DNA from: Hydrogenophaga sp.
Lineage (GTDB): Bacteria; Pseudomonadota; Gammaproteobacteria; Burkholderiales; Burkholderiaceae_C
Length of the DNA stretch: 64,000 bases
Assembly: GCF_018780385.1 (NCBI RefSeq)
Contig: NZ_JADMJO010000003.1
Location: 372,001-436,000, forward strand
Reading direction: 5' to 3'
Positions 16,316 through 26,735 of the stretch are shown here, one piece after another (the stretch's first letter is position 1; the number at the start of each line of letters is the position of its first letter). The notes under the pieces are model-generated. The model made no database searches. It was not told where the DNA came from and was given only the letters and a program-made list of their open reading frames with translations. The position numbers and the translations under genes are program-made.

Positions 16316-18394
16316 TCAATGCAAGCTCCTGTAAATCGCATCGGCCAGCTCGGCCGAAATCCCCTCCACCGTGCAGAGGTCCTCCACACTCGCCGAGGCC
16401 ACGCCACGCACACCGCCAAAGCGCTGCAACAGGCGGGCGCGCTTCTTCGGTCCCACGCCGGGAATGTCCTCGATCTTGCTGCCACCGGTGCGCACCTTCG
16501 CGCGCTGCGCCCGCATGCCGGTGATCGCAAAGCGGTGGGCTTCATCGCGGATCTGCGCCACCAGCATCAGCGCGGCGGAATCGTAGCCGAGGTAGACCTT
16601 TTCGCGGCCATCGGCGAAAACAAGTTCCTCCAGGCCCACCTTTCGGCCCTCACCCTTCTCCACACCCACGATGAGCGAAAGGTCCAGGCCGAGTTGCTGA
16701 AAGACATCGCGCGCCATGCTCACCTGGCCCTTGCCGCCGTCGATGAGCACCAGGTCGGGCATGCGTGGGCCGGCAATGGATTCGGTGCTTGGCTCGATGG
16801 CCTCGGCGTCGTCGATGGACTGGCGGGCGATGGCCGCGTCCGCCATGTCGACGGGTGATGCGACCGGGTCCAACGGCACGGCAGGCGATTGCTCTGACGC
16901 AAGCTCGTTCGCCCGCATCGCCTCGGCAATTTTCCCGTAGCGCCGAAGCAGCACCTGCTTCATCGCTGCGTAGTCGTCGCCCGGGGTGATGCCTTCAATG
17001 TTGTAGCGGCGGTACTGGCTGTTCTGCATCTTGTGACCTTCGAACACCACACACGACGCCTGGGTGGATTCGCCAGCCGTGTGCGAGATGTCGAAGCACT
17101 CGATGCGCAGGGCGTCGAGCTGGTCGTCGGGCAGTTGCAGCGCATCGGCCAACGCGCGGGTGCGGGCTTGCTGGCTGCCTTCTTCGGCCAGCAGGCGCGC
17201 CAGCGCGATGTCGGCGTTCTTCTGCGCCATCTCCAGCCAGATGCGTCGGTGCTCACGCGGGTGGTGCACCGCATTCACCTTGACGCCCGTTTGCTCCGAG
17301 AGAGCGTCCAGCAGTGGCTTGCCCACCGCGTGGCTGGTCACCAGGATGTGGGGCATGGCGATTCCCAGGTAGTGCTGGGCAATGAAGGCTTCGAGCACCT
17401 GCACGGCGACCCGCTCGGCCGGGTCACCGGTGGGGGCATCGCCTTCTTCGGAAAGCGCGTTGTCGATCGCGGTGGCGTCGTCCACGTGGGCGGGGAAATA
17501 TGGCCGGTCGCCCAAGTGGCGCCCGCCGCGCACCATGGCCAGGTTCACGCAGGCGCGTCCACCGTGCACCTTGACGGCGAGCACATCCACGTCCTTGTCG
17601 GACACGTTGTCGATGGCTTGCTGATGCAGCACCCGCGAGAGCGCGGTCATCTGGTTGCGCAGCTCGGCGGCCTGCTCGAATTCCAGCTTCTCGGCGTGCG
17701 CCATCATGCGCTGCTCCAGTGCGTCGAGCACCGCCTGCGTCTCGCCGCGCAGGAACCGCTCGGCGTCCTGCACGTCGCGCGCGTAGTCCTCACTGTCGAT
17801 CAGGTCCACGCACGGGCCACTGCAGCGTTTGATCTGGTAGAGCAGGCAAGGCCGCGTGCGGTTGGCGAACACCGAGTCTTCGCAGGTGCGCAGGTGAAAC
17901 ACCTTCTGCAGCAGCGTGATGGATTCCTTCACCGCCCAAGCACTGGGGTACGGCCCGTAATAGCTGTGGCGCCGGTCCACCACGCCGCGGTAGTAGGCCA
18001 TGCGGGGAAACGCCAGCGAGGGCGACGGCATCTTTGCCGAGGTGCGGAAGGTCTCGCGCGTGCCGGTGATCTTGAGGTAGGGATAACTCTTGTCGTCGCG
18101 AAACAGGATGTTGAACCGCGGGTTCAGCGTCTTGATGAGGTTGTTTTCCAGCAGCAGCGCCTCGGCCTCGGAGCGCACCACGGTGGTCTCCATGCGCGCG
18201 ATCTTGCTGATCATGTGGCCGATGCGCGTGCCGTCGTGGCTCTTCTGGAAGTAGCTCGACACGCGCTTCTTGAGGTTGCGCGCCTTGCCCACATAGAGCA
18301 GTTGGCCCTGCGCGTCGAAATAACGATAGACGCCTGGCAGCGGGGGTAGCGCGGCCACTTCGCTGAGCAGTTGATCGGAATGCGTGTCGGACAT
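16316..18394 (-). CDS. uvrC: Excinuclease ABC subunit C
   Basis: Nucleotide-excision-repair nuclease of 692 residues that makes both incisions around a UvrAB-marked lesion. Domains in order are the GIY-YIG N-terminal nuclease ([26 protein letters not shown], residues about 18-45), and a UVR segment that binds UvrB (around 208-240). The RNase H-like C-terminal nuclease follows ([13 protein letters not shown]...VLIDGGKGQ), then a helix-hairpin-helix pair ([21 protein letters not shown]...). The usual length is about 610; the extra residues include a charged, Pro/Ala-rich insert at about 491-544 inside the C-terminal nuclease. Longer in-frame upstream starts would overlap earP and lack conservation; the ATG at 18394 fits the family. 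Confidence 0.94.
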   Translation of the reverse strand: MSDTHSDQLLSEVAALPPLPGVYRYFDAQGQLLYVGKARNLKKRVSSYFQKSHDGTRIGHMISKIARMETTVVRSEAEALLLENNLIKTLNPRFNILFRDDKSYPYLKITGTRETFRTSAKMPSPSLAFPRMAYYRGVVDRRHSYYGPYPSAWAVKESITLLQKVFHLRTCEDSVFANRTRPCLLYQIKRCSGPCVDLIDSEDYARDVQDAERFLRGETQAVLDALEQRMMAHAEKLEFEQAAELRNQMTALSRVLHQQAIDNVSDKDVDVLAVKVHGGRACVNLAMVRGGRHLGDRPYFPAHVDDATAIDNALSEEGDAPTGDPAERVAVQVLEAFIAQHYLGIAMPHILVTSHAVGKPLLDALSEQTGVKVNAVHHPREHRRIWLEMAQKNADIALARLLAEEGSQQARTRALADALQLPDDQLDALRIECFDISHTAGESTQASCVVFEGHKMQNSQYRRYNIEGITPGDDYAAMKQVLLRRYGKIAEAMRANELASEQSPAVPLDPVASPVDMADAAIARQSIDDAEAIEPSTESIAGPRMPDLVLIDGGKGQVSMARDVFQQLGLDLSLIVGVEKGEGRKVGLEELVFADGREKVYLGYDSAALMLVAQIRDEAHRFAITGMRAQRAKVRTGGSKIEDIPGVGPKKRARLLQRFGGVRGVASASVEDLCTVEGISAELADAIYRSLH

Positions 18395-18435
18395 GGGCGC
18401 GTATTGTGCGCGGCCTTGAAACCCTTGCCCCGACA

Positions 18436-19512
18436 ATGGCGACCATGCGTTGGGACATTTTTTGCAGGGTGATCGACAACTTCGGCGACGTGGGCGTGTG
18501 CTGGCGGCTTTGCGCGCAACTCGCCGGCCGGGGCGAACAGGTGCGGCTGTGGCTGGACGATCCACAGGCCCTGACCTGGATGGCGCCCGGCGCGCAGGAG
18601 GATCGCTGGCCCGGCGTGGAGGTGTTGCACTGGACCATCCCTCTGGCACCCACCTTGGTTGACGGCTTGCCGCCGGCCGATGTGTGGATCGAGGCTTTCG
18701 GTTGCGAACCGCCCGCCGAGTGCGTCGACGCTCTGGCCAGCCGCGTAGCCGCAGGGCAGCCCGCTCCGGTGTGGATCAACCTCGAGTACCTGAGCGCCGA
18801 GCCGTATGTGGAACGCTCGCACCGCCTGCCCTCGCCCGTCATGAGCGGGCCGCTGCGGGGCCTCACCAAGTGGTTCTTCTACCCGGGCTTCACCGAACGC
18901 ACGGGCGGGCTGCTGCGTGAGCCCGACCTGAAGCACCGGCAGTCCACCTTCGATGCGACCACCTGGTTGTCGGGGCTCGGACTCCCCACCGCACAGCGTC
19001 GCGTGAGCCTGTTTTGTTATGAGCCCGCGGCCTTGCCCGATGTGCTGCGGCAGGCCGCCAGCGCCCCGGTGGGCAGCGACTGGCTGGTGACGCCCGGACG
19101 CGCGTGGCAGGCGGCGCAGGCCGCACCGGCCGGCCGGCTGCACGCCCTGCCCTTGCTCAGCCAGCCCGACTTCGACCACCTGCTGTGGGCCTGCGACCTC
19201 AATTTCGTGCGCGGCGAGGACTCGCTGGTGCGCGCGCTCTGGGCCGGTCAGCCCCTGGTCTGGCAGATCTACCCGCAACATGACGACGCTCATCACGCCA
19301 AGCTCGAAGCCTTCCTCGACTGGTTGCAAGCGCCCGCCTCCCTGCGGGCATTTCACCGGGCCTGGAACGGCATCGGCGGCCAGCCGGCTGTCTGGCCAGG
19401 GTCGAACGATCTCGACGACTGGCGCGCTTGCGTACAGTCCGCCCGCGCGAGGCTCCTGGCCCAGCCCGACCTGTGCAGCCAGCTGGTCGACTTCGTGACT
19501 CAGAAGAGTTAA
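18436..19512 (+). CDS. earP: EF-P arginine-32 rhamnosyltransferase EarP
   Basis: Inverting glycosyltransferase of 358 residues (GT104, GT-B fold). It moves rhamnose from dTDP-beta-L-rhamnose to Arg32 of elongation factor P. Signature features are the N-terminal [20 protein letters not shown] with the essential Asp, and the C-terminal [25 protein letters not shown] near residue 257 with the Glu and nucleotide-sugar contacts. The ATG at 18436 is chosen; the ATG at 18445 is equally possible, and the upstream in-frame codons lack conservation. efp, whose product carries the target arginine, begins 164 nt downstream. uvrC is divergent with a 41-nt gap. Confidence 0.94.
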   Translation: MATMRWDIFCRVIDNFGDVGVCWRLCAQLAGRGEQVRLWLDDPQALTWMAPGAQEDRWPGVEVLHWTIPLAPTLVDGLPPADVWIEAFGCEPPAECVDALASRVAAGQPAPVWINLEYLSAEPYVERSHRLPSPVMSGPLRGLTKWFFYPGFTERTGGLLREPDLKHRQSTFDATTWLSGLGLPTAQRRVSLFCYEPAALPDVLRQAASAPVGSDWLVTPGRAWQAAQAAPAGRLHALPLLSQPDFDHLLWACDLNFVRGEDSLVRALWAGQPLVWQIYPQHDDAHHAKLEAFLDWLQAPASLRAFHRAWNGIGGQPAVWPGSNDLDDWRACVQSARARLLAQPDLCSQLVDFVTQKS

Positions 19513-19676
19513 GCGAAAAGCGATAAAATTCGAGGCTTTGCAGAAATCGGCCCAGGCTCAGCCTGGCGTTTCATTCCTGCCAGCCATCTGTCTCGCCGCA
19601 CAGATCGCAGCCATCAGATCGTTTCCCGGGTGTCCAGCCCACGCCGGGAACGCGCGGCCCAACCGTTGGAACCCTT

Positions 19677-20231
19677 ATGAAAATCGCTCAAGAACTCCGC
19701 GCCGGCAACGTCATCATGCACGGCAAGGACCCGATGATCGTCCTGAAAACCGAATACAGCCGTGGTGGCCGTGGTGCCGCCACCGTGCGCCTGAAGCTCA
19801 AGGCCCTGCTCAACAACATGGCCACCGAAGTCGTCTGCAAGGCCGACGACAAGATGGACCAGATCATCCTGGACAAGAAGGAGTGCACCTACTCCTACTT
19901 CGCCGACCCGATGTACGTGTGCATGGACACCGACTTCAACCAGTACGAGGTGGAAGCCGAAAACATGGGCGACGCCCTGAACTACCTCGAAGACGGCATG
20001 ACTGTTGAAGTGGTCTTCTACGACGGCAAGGCCATCTCGGTCGAATTGCCCACCAGCGTCGAGCGCGTGATCACCTGGACCGAACCCGCCGTCAAGGGCG
20101 ACACGTCCGGCAAGGTGCTCAAGCCCGCCAAGATCGCCACCGGCTTTGAAGTGGCCGTGCCGCTGTTCGTGGCGCAGGACGACAAGATCGAGATCGACAC
20201 CCGCACCGGCGAATACCGCAAACGGGTCTGA
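19677..20231 (+). CDS. efp: Elongation factor P (Arg32, EarP-modified type)
   Basis: Translation factor of 184 residues that rescues ribosomes stalled at polyproline. Three beta-barrel domains are expected; the KOW-like N-domain begins [13 protein letters not shown]. The modified loop at residues 27-35 reads YSRGGRGAA with Arg at position 32, diagnostic of the rhamnosylated class rather than the lysine (EpmA) class. Its neighbour earP supplies the modifying enzyme. The C-terminus [14 protein letters not shown] is canonical. The 164-nt gap upstream contains a possible -10 (TAAAAT, 19524-19529) but no convincing -35. An intrinsic terminator follows. Confidence 0.97.
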   Translation: MKIAQELRAGNVIMHGKDPMIVLKTEYSRGGRGAATVRLKLKALLNNMATEVVCKADDKMDQIILDKKECTYSYFADPMYVCMDTDFNQYEVEAENMGDALNYLEDGMTVEVVFYDGKAISVELPTSVERVITWTEPAVKGDTSGKVLKPAKIATGFEVAVPLFVAQDDKIEIDTRTGEYRKRV

Positions 20232-20253
20232 TCAGGCTCTGATCGTTTGATTC

Positions 20254-20283
20254 AAGAGGCTCCTGCGGGAGCCTCTTTTGTTT
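20254..20283 (+). terminator. Rho-independent terminator after efp
   Basis: Ten-bp stem (AAGAGGCTCC / GGAGCCTCTT) with a TGCG loop at 20254-20277, followed by TTTTGTTT. It lies 22 nt after the efp stop. Confidence 0.88.
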
Positions 20284-20302
20284 GTACCTTTCCCCCGTCG
20301 CC

Positions 20303-21181
20303 ATGGACCTGATCGCCCGCATCACCGACGTCATCATCCCGGTCTTCCTGATCGTGGCCATAGGCTACGGCTACGCGCGCCGCAGCGTGCCCGACATGTC
20401 GACGTTCAACCGCATCGCGCTCGATGTGCTGGCGCCGCTGCTGGTGTATTCGGCATTGGCCTCGCGCGATTTCCGCATGGCTGACCACACCGCGCTGCTG
20501 ATCGGTGGCACCGTGCTCATCCTGCTCAGCGGTCTGCTGGCCTGGCCGCTGGCCAAGGCGTTTGGCGCGCAGCCGCGCACGCTGGTGCCGGTGGTCATGT
20601 TCAACAACTGCGGCAACATGGGCCTCCCACTGGCCCTGCTGGCCTTCGGCCCGGCCAACTTCGGCGCGGCGGTGGCGCTGTTTTCGGTGAGCAACCTGCT
20701 GCATTTTTCGCTGGGCGCGCGCATCACCAGCCGCCAGGCGCGCACGCGCGACCTGCTCACCAGCCCGCTCATGATCGGCACGGCCCTGGGCTTCGTCAGC
20801 GCGCTGACCGATGTTCGCCCGCCCGAGGTGGTCATCTCGGGCCTGAAGCTGCTGGGTGACGCGCTGCTGCCCATGATGCTGTTTGCCCTGGGTGTGCGGC
20901 TCACCGCTCTCACCCGCTCAGGCCTGGCGCTGGGTCTGCTGGGCGCCCTCGCCCGGCCCCTCATCGGCCTGGCCATCGGCATACCACTGGCCTGGGCGCT
21001 CGGCCTGGAAGGTGCGGCGCGCGGCCAGTTGCTGTTGTTTGCCGCCCTGCCACCGGCCGTGATGCAGTTCATGCTCGCCGAGCGATACCACCAGGAACCG
21101 GACAAGGTTGGCGCCATGATCATGCTGGGCAATGCGCTGGCGGTCCTGTTCGTCCCGTTGGCGCTGGCGCTGGGTCTGTAG
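20303..21181 (+). CDS. AEC (auxin efflux carrier) family permease
   Basis: Inner-membrane protein of 292 residues with about ten transmembrane helices in the two-fold 5+5 arrangement of the AEC/BART superfamily. It starts MDLIARITDVIIPVFLIVAIGYGYARRS and contains the family's NNCGNMGLPLALLAFG crossover motif near residue 100, plus a C-terminal PPAVMQFMLAERY segment. The ATG at 20303 is preferred over a TTG 21 nt upstream that would lie in the efp terminator tail. Members carry organic acids such as malate or malonate, but no substrate can be assigned here. Confidence 0.87.
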   Translation: MDLIARITDVIIPVFLIVAIGYGYARRSVPDMSTFNRIALDVLAPLLVYSALASRDFRMADHTALLIGGTVLILLSGLLAWPLAKAFGAQPRTLVPVVMFNNCGNMGLPLALLAFGPANFGAAVALFSVSNLLHFSLGARITSRQARTRDLLTSPLMIGTALGFVSALTDVRPPEVVISGLKLLGDALLPMMLFALGVRLTALTRSGLALGLLGALARPLIGLAIGIPLAWALGLEGAARGQLLLFAALPPAVMQFMLAERYHQEPDKVGAMIMLGNALAVLFVPLALALGL

Positions 21182-21221
21182 TCACACAATTCGAAGACAC
21201 TGAAGTCTCAAGGAGCCATTC

Positions 21222-22091
21222 ATGGAAACCACTCAGAACATCAACGAACGCCGCCTGGCTGACGCCTGGGCCGAGCTGCAAACCCACGCCAACGAGGGCA
21301 ACGCATTGCATGCCGACGCCTACCGGCTGGCTTTTGCCGACCCGGAGTTTCTGCTGCGCCGCGAAACGCGTGGCATCCGATTCCAGCTCGAAATGCTCAA
21401 GCCCGATCTGGCGCAGCACGACGCTGGCATCGAGAACACCGTGGTGGTGTTCGGCAGCGCGCGTTTTCGTGAAGCCAGCGAAGCGCAGGAAATGCTGGTG
21501 CGCGCCGAGCGCAGTGGTGAGGTGGCGGACATCGCGCGCGCCCAGGCCATGGTGCGCAACGCGCCCTACTACGACCATGCACGCGCGTTTGCACGCATGG
21601 TGGCCCGCTACAGCGCCAGTTGCCCCAAGGCGGATCAGCTCTACATCTGCACCGGCGGTGGCCCCGGCATCATGGAAGCCGCGAGCCGCGGTGCGCACGA
21701 CGAAGGCGCGCTCAACGTGGGCCTGAACATCGCGCTGCCGCACGAGCAGGCGGCCAACCCGTATGTATCACCCGAGCTGAGCTTCAAGTTCCACTACTTC
21801 GCCTTGCGCAAGATGCATTTCATGATGCGCGCCAAGGCACTGCTCGCGTTCCCCGGCGGCTTCGGCACGCTCGACGAGCTGTTCGAGGTGATCACGCTGG
21901 TGCAATGCAAGAAGGCCAAGCCGGTGCCCATCCTGCTGTTTGGATCGGACTACTGGAAGCGCCTGATCAACCTCGATGTGCTGGTTGAAGAAGGTGCGAT
22001 CTCGCCCGAAGACCTGAAGCTTTTCCAGTACGTGGACGATCCGCAAGTGGCGTGGGACGCCATCGTGAAGTTCTATGACCTCAAGACCTAG
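21222..22091 (+). CDS. LOG-family protein (TIGR00730-like nucleotide 5'-monophosphate phosphoribohydrolase)
   Basis: Cytoplasmic Rossmann-fold protein of 289 residues. Two hallmark motifs of the LOG ('lysine decarboxylase-like') family are present: GGGPGIMEAA near residue 146 and PGGFGTLDELFE near residue 212. These build the active site that cleaves AMP-type nucleotides to base plus ribose 5-phosphate. It has an N-terminal extension of about 70 residues before the VVVFGSARF strand, as in the longer bacterial members. AGGAG precedes the ATG at 21222. In plants such enzymes activate cytokinins; in bacteria the role is often unclear. The old annotation 'lysine decarboxylase' would be wrong. Confidence 0.87.
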   Translation: METTQNINERRLADAWAELQTHANEGNALHADAYRLAFADPEFLLRRETRGIRFQLEMLKPDLAQHDAGIENTVVVFGSARFREASEAQEMLVRAERSGEVADIARAQAMVRNAPYYDHARAFARMVARYSASCPKADQLYICTGGGPGIMEAASRGAHDEGALNVGLNIALPHEQAANPYVSPELSFKFHYFALRKMHFMMRAKALLAFPGGFGTLDELFEVITLVQCKKAKPVPILLFGSDYWKRLINLDVLVEEGAISPEDLKLFQYVDDPQVAWDAIVKFYDLKT

Positions 22092-22141
22092 GTGAGCAAG
22101 CCGTTCGGGCTGCGCCTCTCAAGCCCAGCCCGAACAAGCTC

Positions 22142-23575
22142 TCAAGGCGTCCAGCCTCCGCCCAATGCCTTGTACAGCGAAACCTGATTTTGCTGCTGGG
22201 CCAAGCGCGTTTGCGCCAGCGCCTGCTGCGTCGTGAACAGCGAACGTTGTGCGTCCAGCACATCCAGGAAACTCGCCACCCCATTGCGGTAACGCAGCTC
22301 AGCCAGGCGGAAGCGTTCGGCCTCGGCCGTGGCCTGGATCTGCTGGGCCGTGAGCTGGTCGCCCAGCGTTGCGCTGCCGGCCAGTGCGTCAGCCACTTCA
22401 CGAAACGCGGTCTGAATGGCTTTTTCGTACTGCGCCACGGCGATGCTGCGCGCGGCATTGGCGGAGTCGAGGTTGGCGTTGTTGCGCCCGGCATCGAAGA
22501 TCGGCAGCAAGGCCTGCGGTGCCAGCGTGAATCCCCAAGAACCATCCTTGAACAGGCCCGAGAGGCTGCTGCTGGCCGTGCCCGCACTTGCCGTGAGCGA
22601 AATGCGCGGGAAGAAGGCCGCACGCGCGGCACCGATGTTGGCGTTGGCGGCGATCAGCTGCTGCTCGGCCTGACGGATGTCCGCGCGGCGCGTGAGCAGA
22701 TCGGATGGCAAACCGGCCGGCACATCGCGCAACATGGGCGCGGCGGGCACGGGCGCGGTCGGCACCTTGACACCGCTGGCATTGGCCGAGACGACCTCGG
22801 GCAGGGTGGGCGGCGCTGGCAGCAACGCAGCCGGTGGTGACTGCCCCACCAGCAGCGTGAGTGCGTTCAGATCCAGCGCGCGCAGGCGGCGCTGCTGGGC
22901 CAATGCCGACTGCGCCGCCGCGGTCAGCGACTCGGCCTGGCGCAGGTCCAGCGCGGAGGTGGCTCCGTTGTCGAAGCGCAGCTTGCTCAGGCGAAGGGAA
23001 TCTTCGCGTGTGGCCAGGGTGCGCTGGGTCAGGGCCAGCAGTTCGTCGTTGGTCTGCAAGCTCAACCAGGTGCTCGCCACGGAGGCCACCAGGCTGGTCT
23101 GCGCAGCGTGGCGCGCTTCCTCGCTGGCGAGGTACTGCGCCAGCGCCGCTTCTTTCAGGCTGCCCAGGCGACCGAAGAAATCGATCTCCCAGCTGCTCAG
23201 GGCCAAGCCCACGCTGTAGGTGCTCGCAATGCCACCGTCGGCGTCGGGCTGGCGGTTGCCGGCTGCTGCCAGCCCGATGGCGGGGAACTGGTCGGCACGG
23301 CGGATCTGGTATTGCGCGCGCACCTGTTCGATGTTGAGCGTTGCCACACGCAGATCGCGGTTGTTGGCCAACGCCAGCGCGATCAGATCGCGCAGCCGCG
23401 CATCGCCCACAAACTCGCGCCAGGCCATGTTGTCGGCCTGGGCTGCTGCGGCGGCGGTCTGATCAGGGAAGGTGCTGGCTACCGGGGCGGCCGGGCGCTC
23501 GTACTTCGGCGTGAAAGAACATCCGGAAAGCGCAAGCACCGTCAGGCCCAGGGCTCCCATGCGAAAGTGGGTCAT
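22142..23575 (-). CDS. Outer-membrane factor lipoprotein of tripartite RND efflux (NodT/OprM family)
   Basis: Protein of 477 residues that forms the outer-membrane/periplasmic tunnel of the pump. It begins with a lipoprotein signal (LGLTVLALSGC, cysteine near residue 19) and carries two OEP (outer-membrane efflux protein) repeats rich in coiled-coil heptads. The repeats end in RYRNGVASFLDVLDAQRSLFTTQQALAQ, a NodT/OprM hallmark. The ATG at 23575 directly follows the RND gene's stop with one base between them, so it is translated from the same mRNA. The longer upstream extension in this frame lies inside the RND gene and is not real. Confidence 0.92.
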   Translation of the reverse strand: MTHFRMGALGLTVLALSGCSFTPKYERPAAPVASTFPDQTAAAAAQADNMAWREFVGDARLRDLIALALANNRDLRVATLNIEQVRAQYQIRRADQFPAIGLAAAGNRQPDADGGIASTYSVGLALSSWEIDFFGRLGSLKEAALAQYLASEEARHAAQTSLVASVASTWLSLQTNDELLALTQRTLATREDSLRLSKLRFDNGATSALDLRQAESLTAAAQSALAQQRRLRALDLNALTLLVGQSPPAALLPAPPTLPEVVSANASGVKVPTAPVPAAPMLRDVPAGLPSDLLTRRADIRQAEQQLIAANANIGAARAAFFPRISLTASAGTASSSLSGLFKDGSWGFTLAPQALLPIFDAGRNNANLDSANAARSIAVAQYEKAIQTAFREVADALAGSATLGDQLTAQQIQATAEAERFRLAELRYRNGVASFLDVLDAQRSLFTTQQALAQTRLAQQQNQVSLYKALGGGWTP

Positions 23576-23576
23576 C

Positions 23577-26500
23577 TCAATGCACTCCGTGTTGTTGCGC
23601 CTGTTCGGCATCACGGCGGTGTTGTCGTTCGCTGCCTTTGAACAGCGTGCGCACCACCACAAAAAAGATCGGCACAAACACGACCGCCAGCACGGTGCCG
23701 GTGAGCATGCCGCCGATCACGCCGGTGCCGATGGCGCGCTGGCTGGCCGAGCCTGCGCCCGAAGCCAGTGCCAGCGGCAACACGCCCAGCGTGAACGCCA
23801 GCGAGGTCATGACGATGGGGCGGAACCGCAGGTGGGCGGCGGCCAGCGCGGACTCGATCACGCCTTTGCCCTGCGCCTGCAAGTCCTTGGCGAACTCGAT
23901 GATCAGGATCGCGTTCTTCGCCGACAAACCGATGATGGTGATCAGCCCGACCTGGAAGTACACATCGTTGGAATACCCCCTGAACAAGGTGCCGAGCAGC
24001 ACACCCAACACGCCCAGCGGCACCACCAGGATCACCGAGAGCGGAATCGTCCAGCTCTCGTAGAGCGCGGCCAGGCACAGGAACACGGCCAGGATGGCGA
24101 AGGCGTACAAGATGATGGCCTGCGAACCCGCGAGCTTTTCCTCACGCGTCTGGCCGGTCCACTCGTAGCCAATGCCTTGCGGCAGCTGGGCAGCGAATCG
24201 CTCCATCTCGGCGATGGCTGCACCCGTGCTGGAGCCGGGCGCCGCGCTGCCGCTGATGCGCATCGACGGGTAACCGTTGTAGCGCACGGTCTGCATCGGG
24301 CCGGTGATCCAGCGCGTGGTGGCGAAGGCCGAGAGCGGCACGGCCTGGGCCTTGTTGTTCACCACGTTCAGGCGCAACAGATCCTCGGGCTGCATGCGCG
24401 CGGGGGCATCAGCCTGCACGACCACGCGTTGCAGGCGACCGGCATTGGGGAAGTCGTTCACATAGGTCGACCCCAGCGCGGTGCCGATCGCGGTGTTGAT
24501 CGCATCAAACCCAACACCCAGCGCATTCGCCTTGTCGCGGTCGATGTCGATCTGCAATTGCGGCGCGTCTTCCAGGCCGTCGGGACGCACCTGCGTGATC
24601 ACCTTGCTTTGCGACGCCATGCCCAGCAGCTGGTTGCGCGCGCTGAGCAGGGCATCCCGACCCAGACCGCCACGGTCCTGCAGACGGAAGCTGAAGCCGG
24701 ACGATGAACCCAGCTCGGGAATGGGTGGCGGGCTCAGCGGGAAGATGAACGCATCGCGCACGCCCGAGAGCGCGCCGAAGGCCCGGCCAGCCACGGCTTC
24801 AGCAGAACTGCCGGGTGCGGTGCGTTCGTCCCAATCCTTGAGCGTGATGAACGCGAGCGCCGCGTTCTGGCCCTGGCCCGAGAAGCTGAAGCCCAGCACG
24901 CCGACCATGCTCTGCACTTCGGGTTGCTTGAGGATGAAGTCTTCCACCTGCTTGATCACCTCCAGCGTGCGCTCTTGTGTGGCGCCGGGGGGCAACTGCA
25001 CGTTGACCAGCATCGTGCCCTGGTCTTCACCGGGCAGGAACGAGGTGGGCAGACGCATGTAGACCACCACCGCCGCGGCGACGATGGCCAGGTAAACCAC
25101 GAGGGTGCGACCGGCGCGCGGCAGCAGTTTGGCCACGCCACCTTCGTAGCCCTTGGCGGTGCGCGCAAAGCCGCGGTTGAACCAGCCGAAGAAGCCCTTC
25201 TTCTCGTGGTGGTGACCGGCTTCCACCGGCTTGAGCAAGGTGGCGCACAGCGCGGGTGTGAGCGAGAGCGCGAGAAACGCCGAGAACGCGATCGACACAC
25301 CCATCACGGCGGAGAACTGGCGGTAGATGTTGCCCACCGAACCGGCAAAGAAGGCCAGCGGCACGAACACCGAAATCAACACCACGGTGATGCCGATGAT
25401 GGCGCCCGAGATCTGCGTCATCGCCTTGCGCGTGGCCTCCAGCGGCGGCAGACCTTCTTCGCTCATGATGCGTTCAACGTTCTCCACCACGACGATCGCA
25501 TCGTCCACCACGATGCCGATCACCAGCACCATGCCGAACATGGTGAGCACGTTGATGGAAAAGCCCATGGCCAGCAACACGGCAAACGTACCCAGCAGCG
25601 CCACCGGCACCACGATGGTGGGAATGATGGTGTAACGAATGTTCTGCAGAAACAGGAACATCACCAGGAACACCAGCAGCATGGCTTCGCCCAGCGTGAT
25701 GGCCACTTGCTGGATGGAAATCTTCACGAAGCGCGAACTGTCGTAAGGAATCGACCAGGTCATGCCTTTGGGGAAGAAGCGCTCGAGTTCGGTCATCTTC
25801 GCGCGCACTGCGGTCGCAGTGGCCAGCGCGTTGCCGCTGGGCGAAAGCTGCACACCGATACCGGTCGACGGTTTGCCGTTCAGGCGCGCCGAGGTGGCGT
25901 AGGCCTGCGCACCGAGTTCGATGCGGGCCACGTCTTTCAGGCGCACAGTGGCGCCATCAGCGCTCGCACGCAGCACCACGTTGCCGAACTGCTCGACGTT
26001 CGCAAGCTGGCCATTGACCACCACGGTGGCTGCGATGCTCTGCCCGCCCACGTTGGGCAAGGCACCGATTTCACCGGCAGAGACCTGCGCGTTCTGTGCG
26101 CGGATCGCGTTGGTGACGTCGGCCGCGCTGAGGTTGTAGCCCAGCAGCTTGGCCGGGTCGATCCAGATGCGCATGGCGCGTTCGGTACCGAACAGCTGCG
26201 CCTGGCCCACACCGGGCAGGCGTTGCAACTCGGGCACCACGCTGCGCGAGGCGTAGTCGCCCAGGGCCACCGGGTTCCAGGCCGGGTCGTCGCTGGAGAG
26301 GATGGCGAACAACAAAAAGTTGCTGCGCGACTTGTCCACGCGCACGCCCTGCTGCGTCACCGCCGAGGGCAGGCGCGGCGAGGCGCGCGAGAGGCGGTTC
26401 TGCACGTCCACCTGTGCCAGGTCGGCGTTGGTCCCGGTCTCGAAGCTCAGCGTGATGCTGCCGGTGCCGTTGGCCTGCGCCACCGACTCCATGTAGATCA

Positions 26501-26723
26501 GACCGGGCGAGCCGTTCATTTCCTGCTCGATCACCGACAGCACGCTGTTCTCCAGCGTGGCAGCAGATGCGCCGGGATAGGTGGCGTTGATGATGATGGC
26601 CGGTGGGGCCACGGGTGGGTACTGCGCGATCGGCAACTGCGTGATGGACACACCGCCCATCACCATGATGAAGAGCGCAATCACCCACGCGAAGATGGGC
26701 CGGTCAATGAAGAATTTCGCCAT
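23577..26723 (-). CDS. HAE1-type RND efflux pump (AcrB/MexB family)
   Basis: Inner-membrane proton-driven multidrug transporter of 1048 residues, the usual length of the HAE1 family. It starts MAKFFIDRPIFAWVIALFIM, as in AcrB. Twelve transmembrane helices are expected with two large periplasmic loops after TM1 and TM7. The proton-relay aspartates are visible as GIVVDDAIVVVENVERIM in TM4. GLSAKNAILIIEFAKDL and the final FVPIFFVVVRTLFK are also typical. It is the middle gene of MFP-RND-OMF, with gaps of 12 nt and 1 nt. The drug range is not predictable from sequence. Confidence 0.96.
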   Translation of the reverse strand: MAKFFIDRPIFAWVIALFIMVMGGVSITQLPIAQYPPVAPPAIIINATYPGASAATLENSVLSVIEQEMNGSPGLIYMESVAQANGTGSITLSFETGTNADLAQVDVQNRLSRASPRLPSAVTQQGVRVDKSRSNFLLFAILSSDDPAWNPVALGDYASRSVVPELQRLPGVGQAQLFGTERAMRIWIDPAKLLGYNLSAADVTNAIRAQNAQVSAGEIGALPNVGGQSIAATVVVNGQLANVEQFGNVVLRASADGATVRLKDVARIELGAQAYATSARLNGKPSTGIGVQLSPSGNALATATAVRAKMTELERFFPKGMTWSIPYDSSRFVKISIQQVAITLGEAMLLVFLVMFLFLQNIRYTIIPTIVVPVALLGTFAVLLAMGFSINVLTMFGMVLVIGIVVDDAIVVVENVERIMSEEGLPPLEATRKAMTQISGAIIGITVVLISVFVPLAFFAGSVGNIYRQFSAVMGVSIAFSAFLALSLTPALCATLLKPVEAGHHHEKKGFFGWFNRGFARTAKGYEGGVAKLLPRAGRTLVVYLAIVAAAVVVYMRLPTSFLPGEDQGTMLVNVQLPPGATQERTLEVIKQVEDFILKQPEVQSMVGVLGFSFSGQGQNAALAFITLKDWDERTAPGSSAEAVAGRAFGALSGVRDAFIFPLSPPPIPELGSSSGFSFRLQDRGGLGRDALLSARNQLLGMASQSKVITQVRPDGLEDAPQLQIDIDRDKANALGVGFDAINTAIGTALGSTYVNDFPNAGRLQRVVVQADAPARMQPEDLLRLNVVNNKAQAVPLSAFATTRWITGPMQTVRYNGYPSMRISGSAAPGSSTGAAIAEMERFAAQLPQGIGYEWTGQTREEKLAGSQAIILYAFAILAVFLCLAALYESWTIPLSVILVVPLGVLGVLLGTLFRGYSNDVYFQVGLITIIGLSAKNAILIIEFAKDLQAQGKGVIESALAAAHLRFRPIVMTSLAFTLGVLPLALASGAGSASQRAIGTGVIGGMLTGTVLAVVFVPIFFVVVRTLFKGSERQHRRDAEQAQQHGVH

Positions 26724-26735
26724 GTCGGGCGCTCC

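Noticed and set aside
21222-22091. Lysine decarboxylase as the function of the LOG-family gene
   Set aside because: The PGGxGTxxE and GGGPGIME motifs define phosphoribohydrolases; no pyridoxal-phosphate lysine motif is present.
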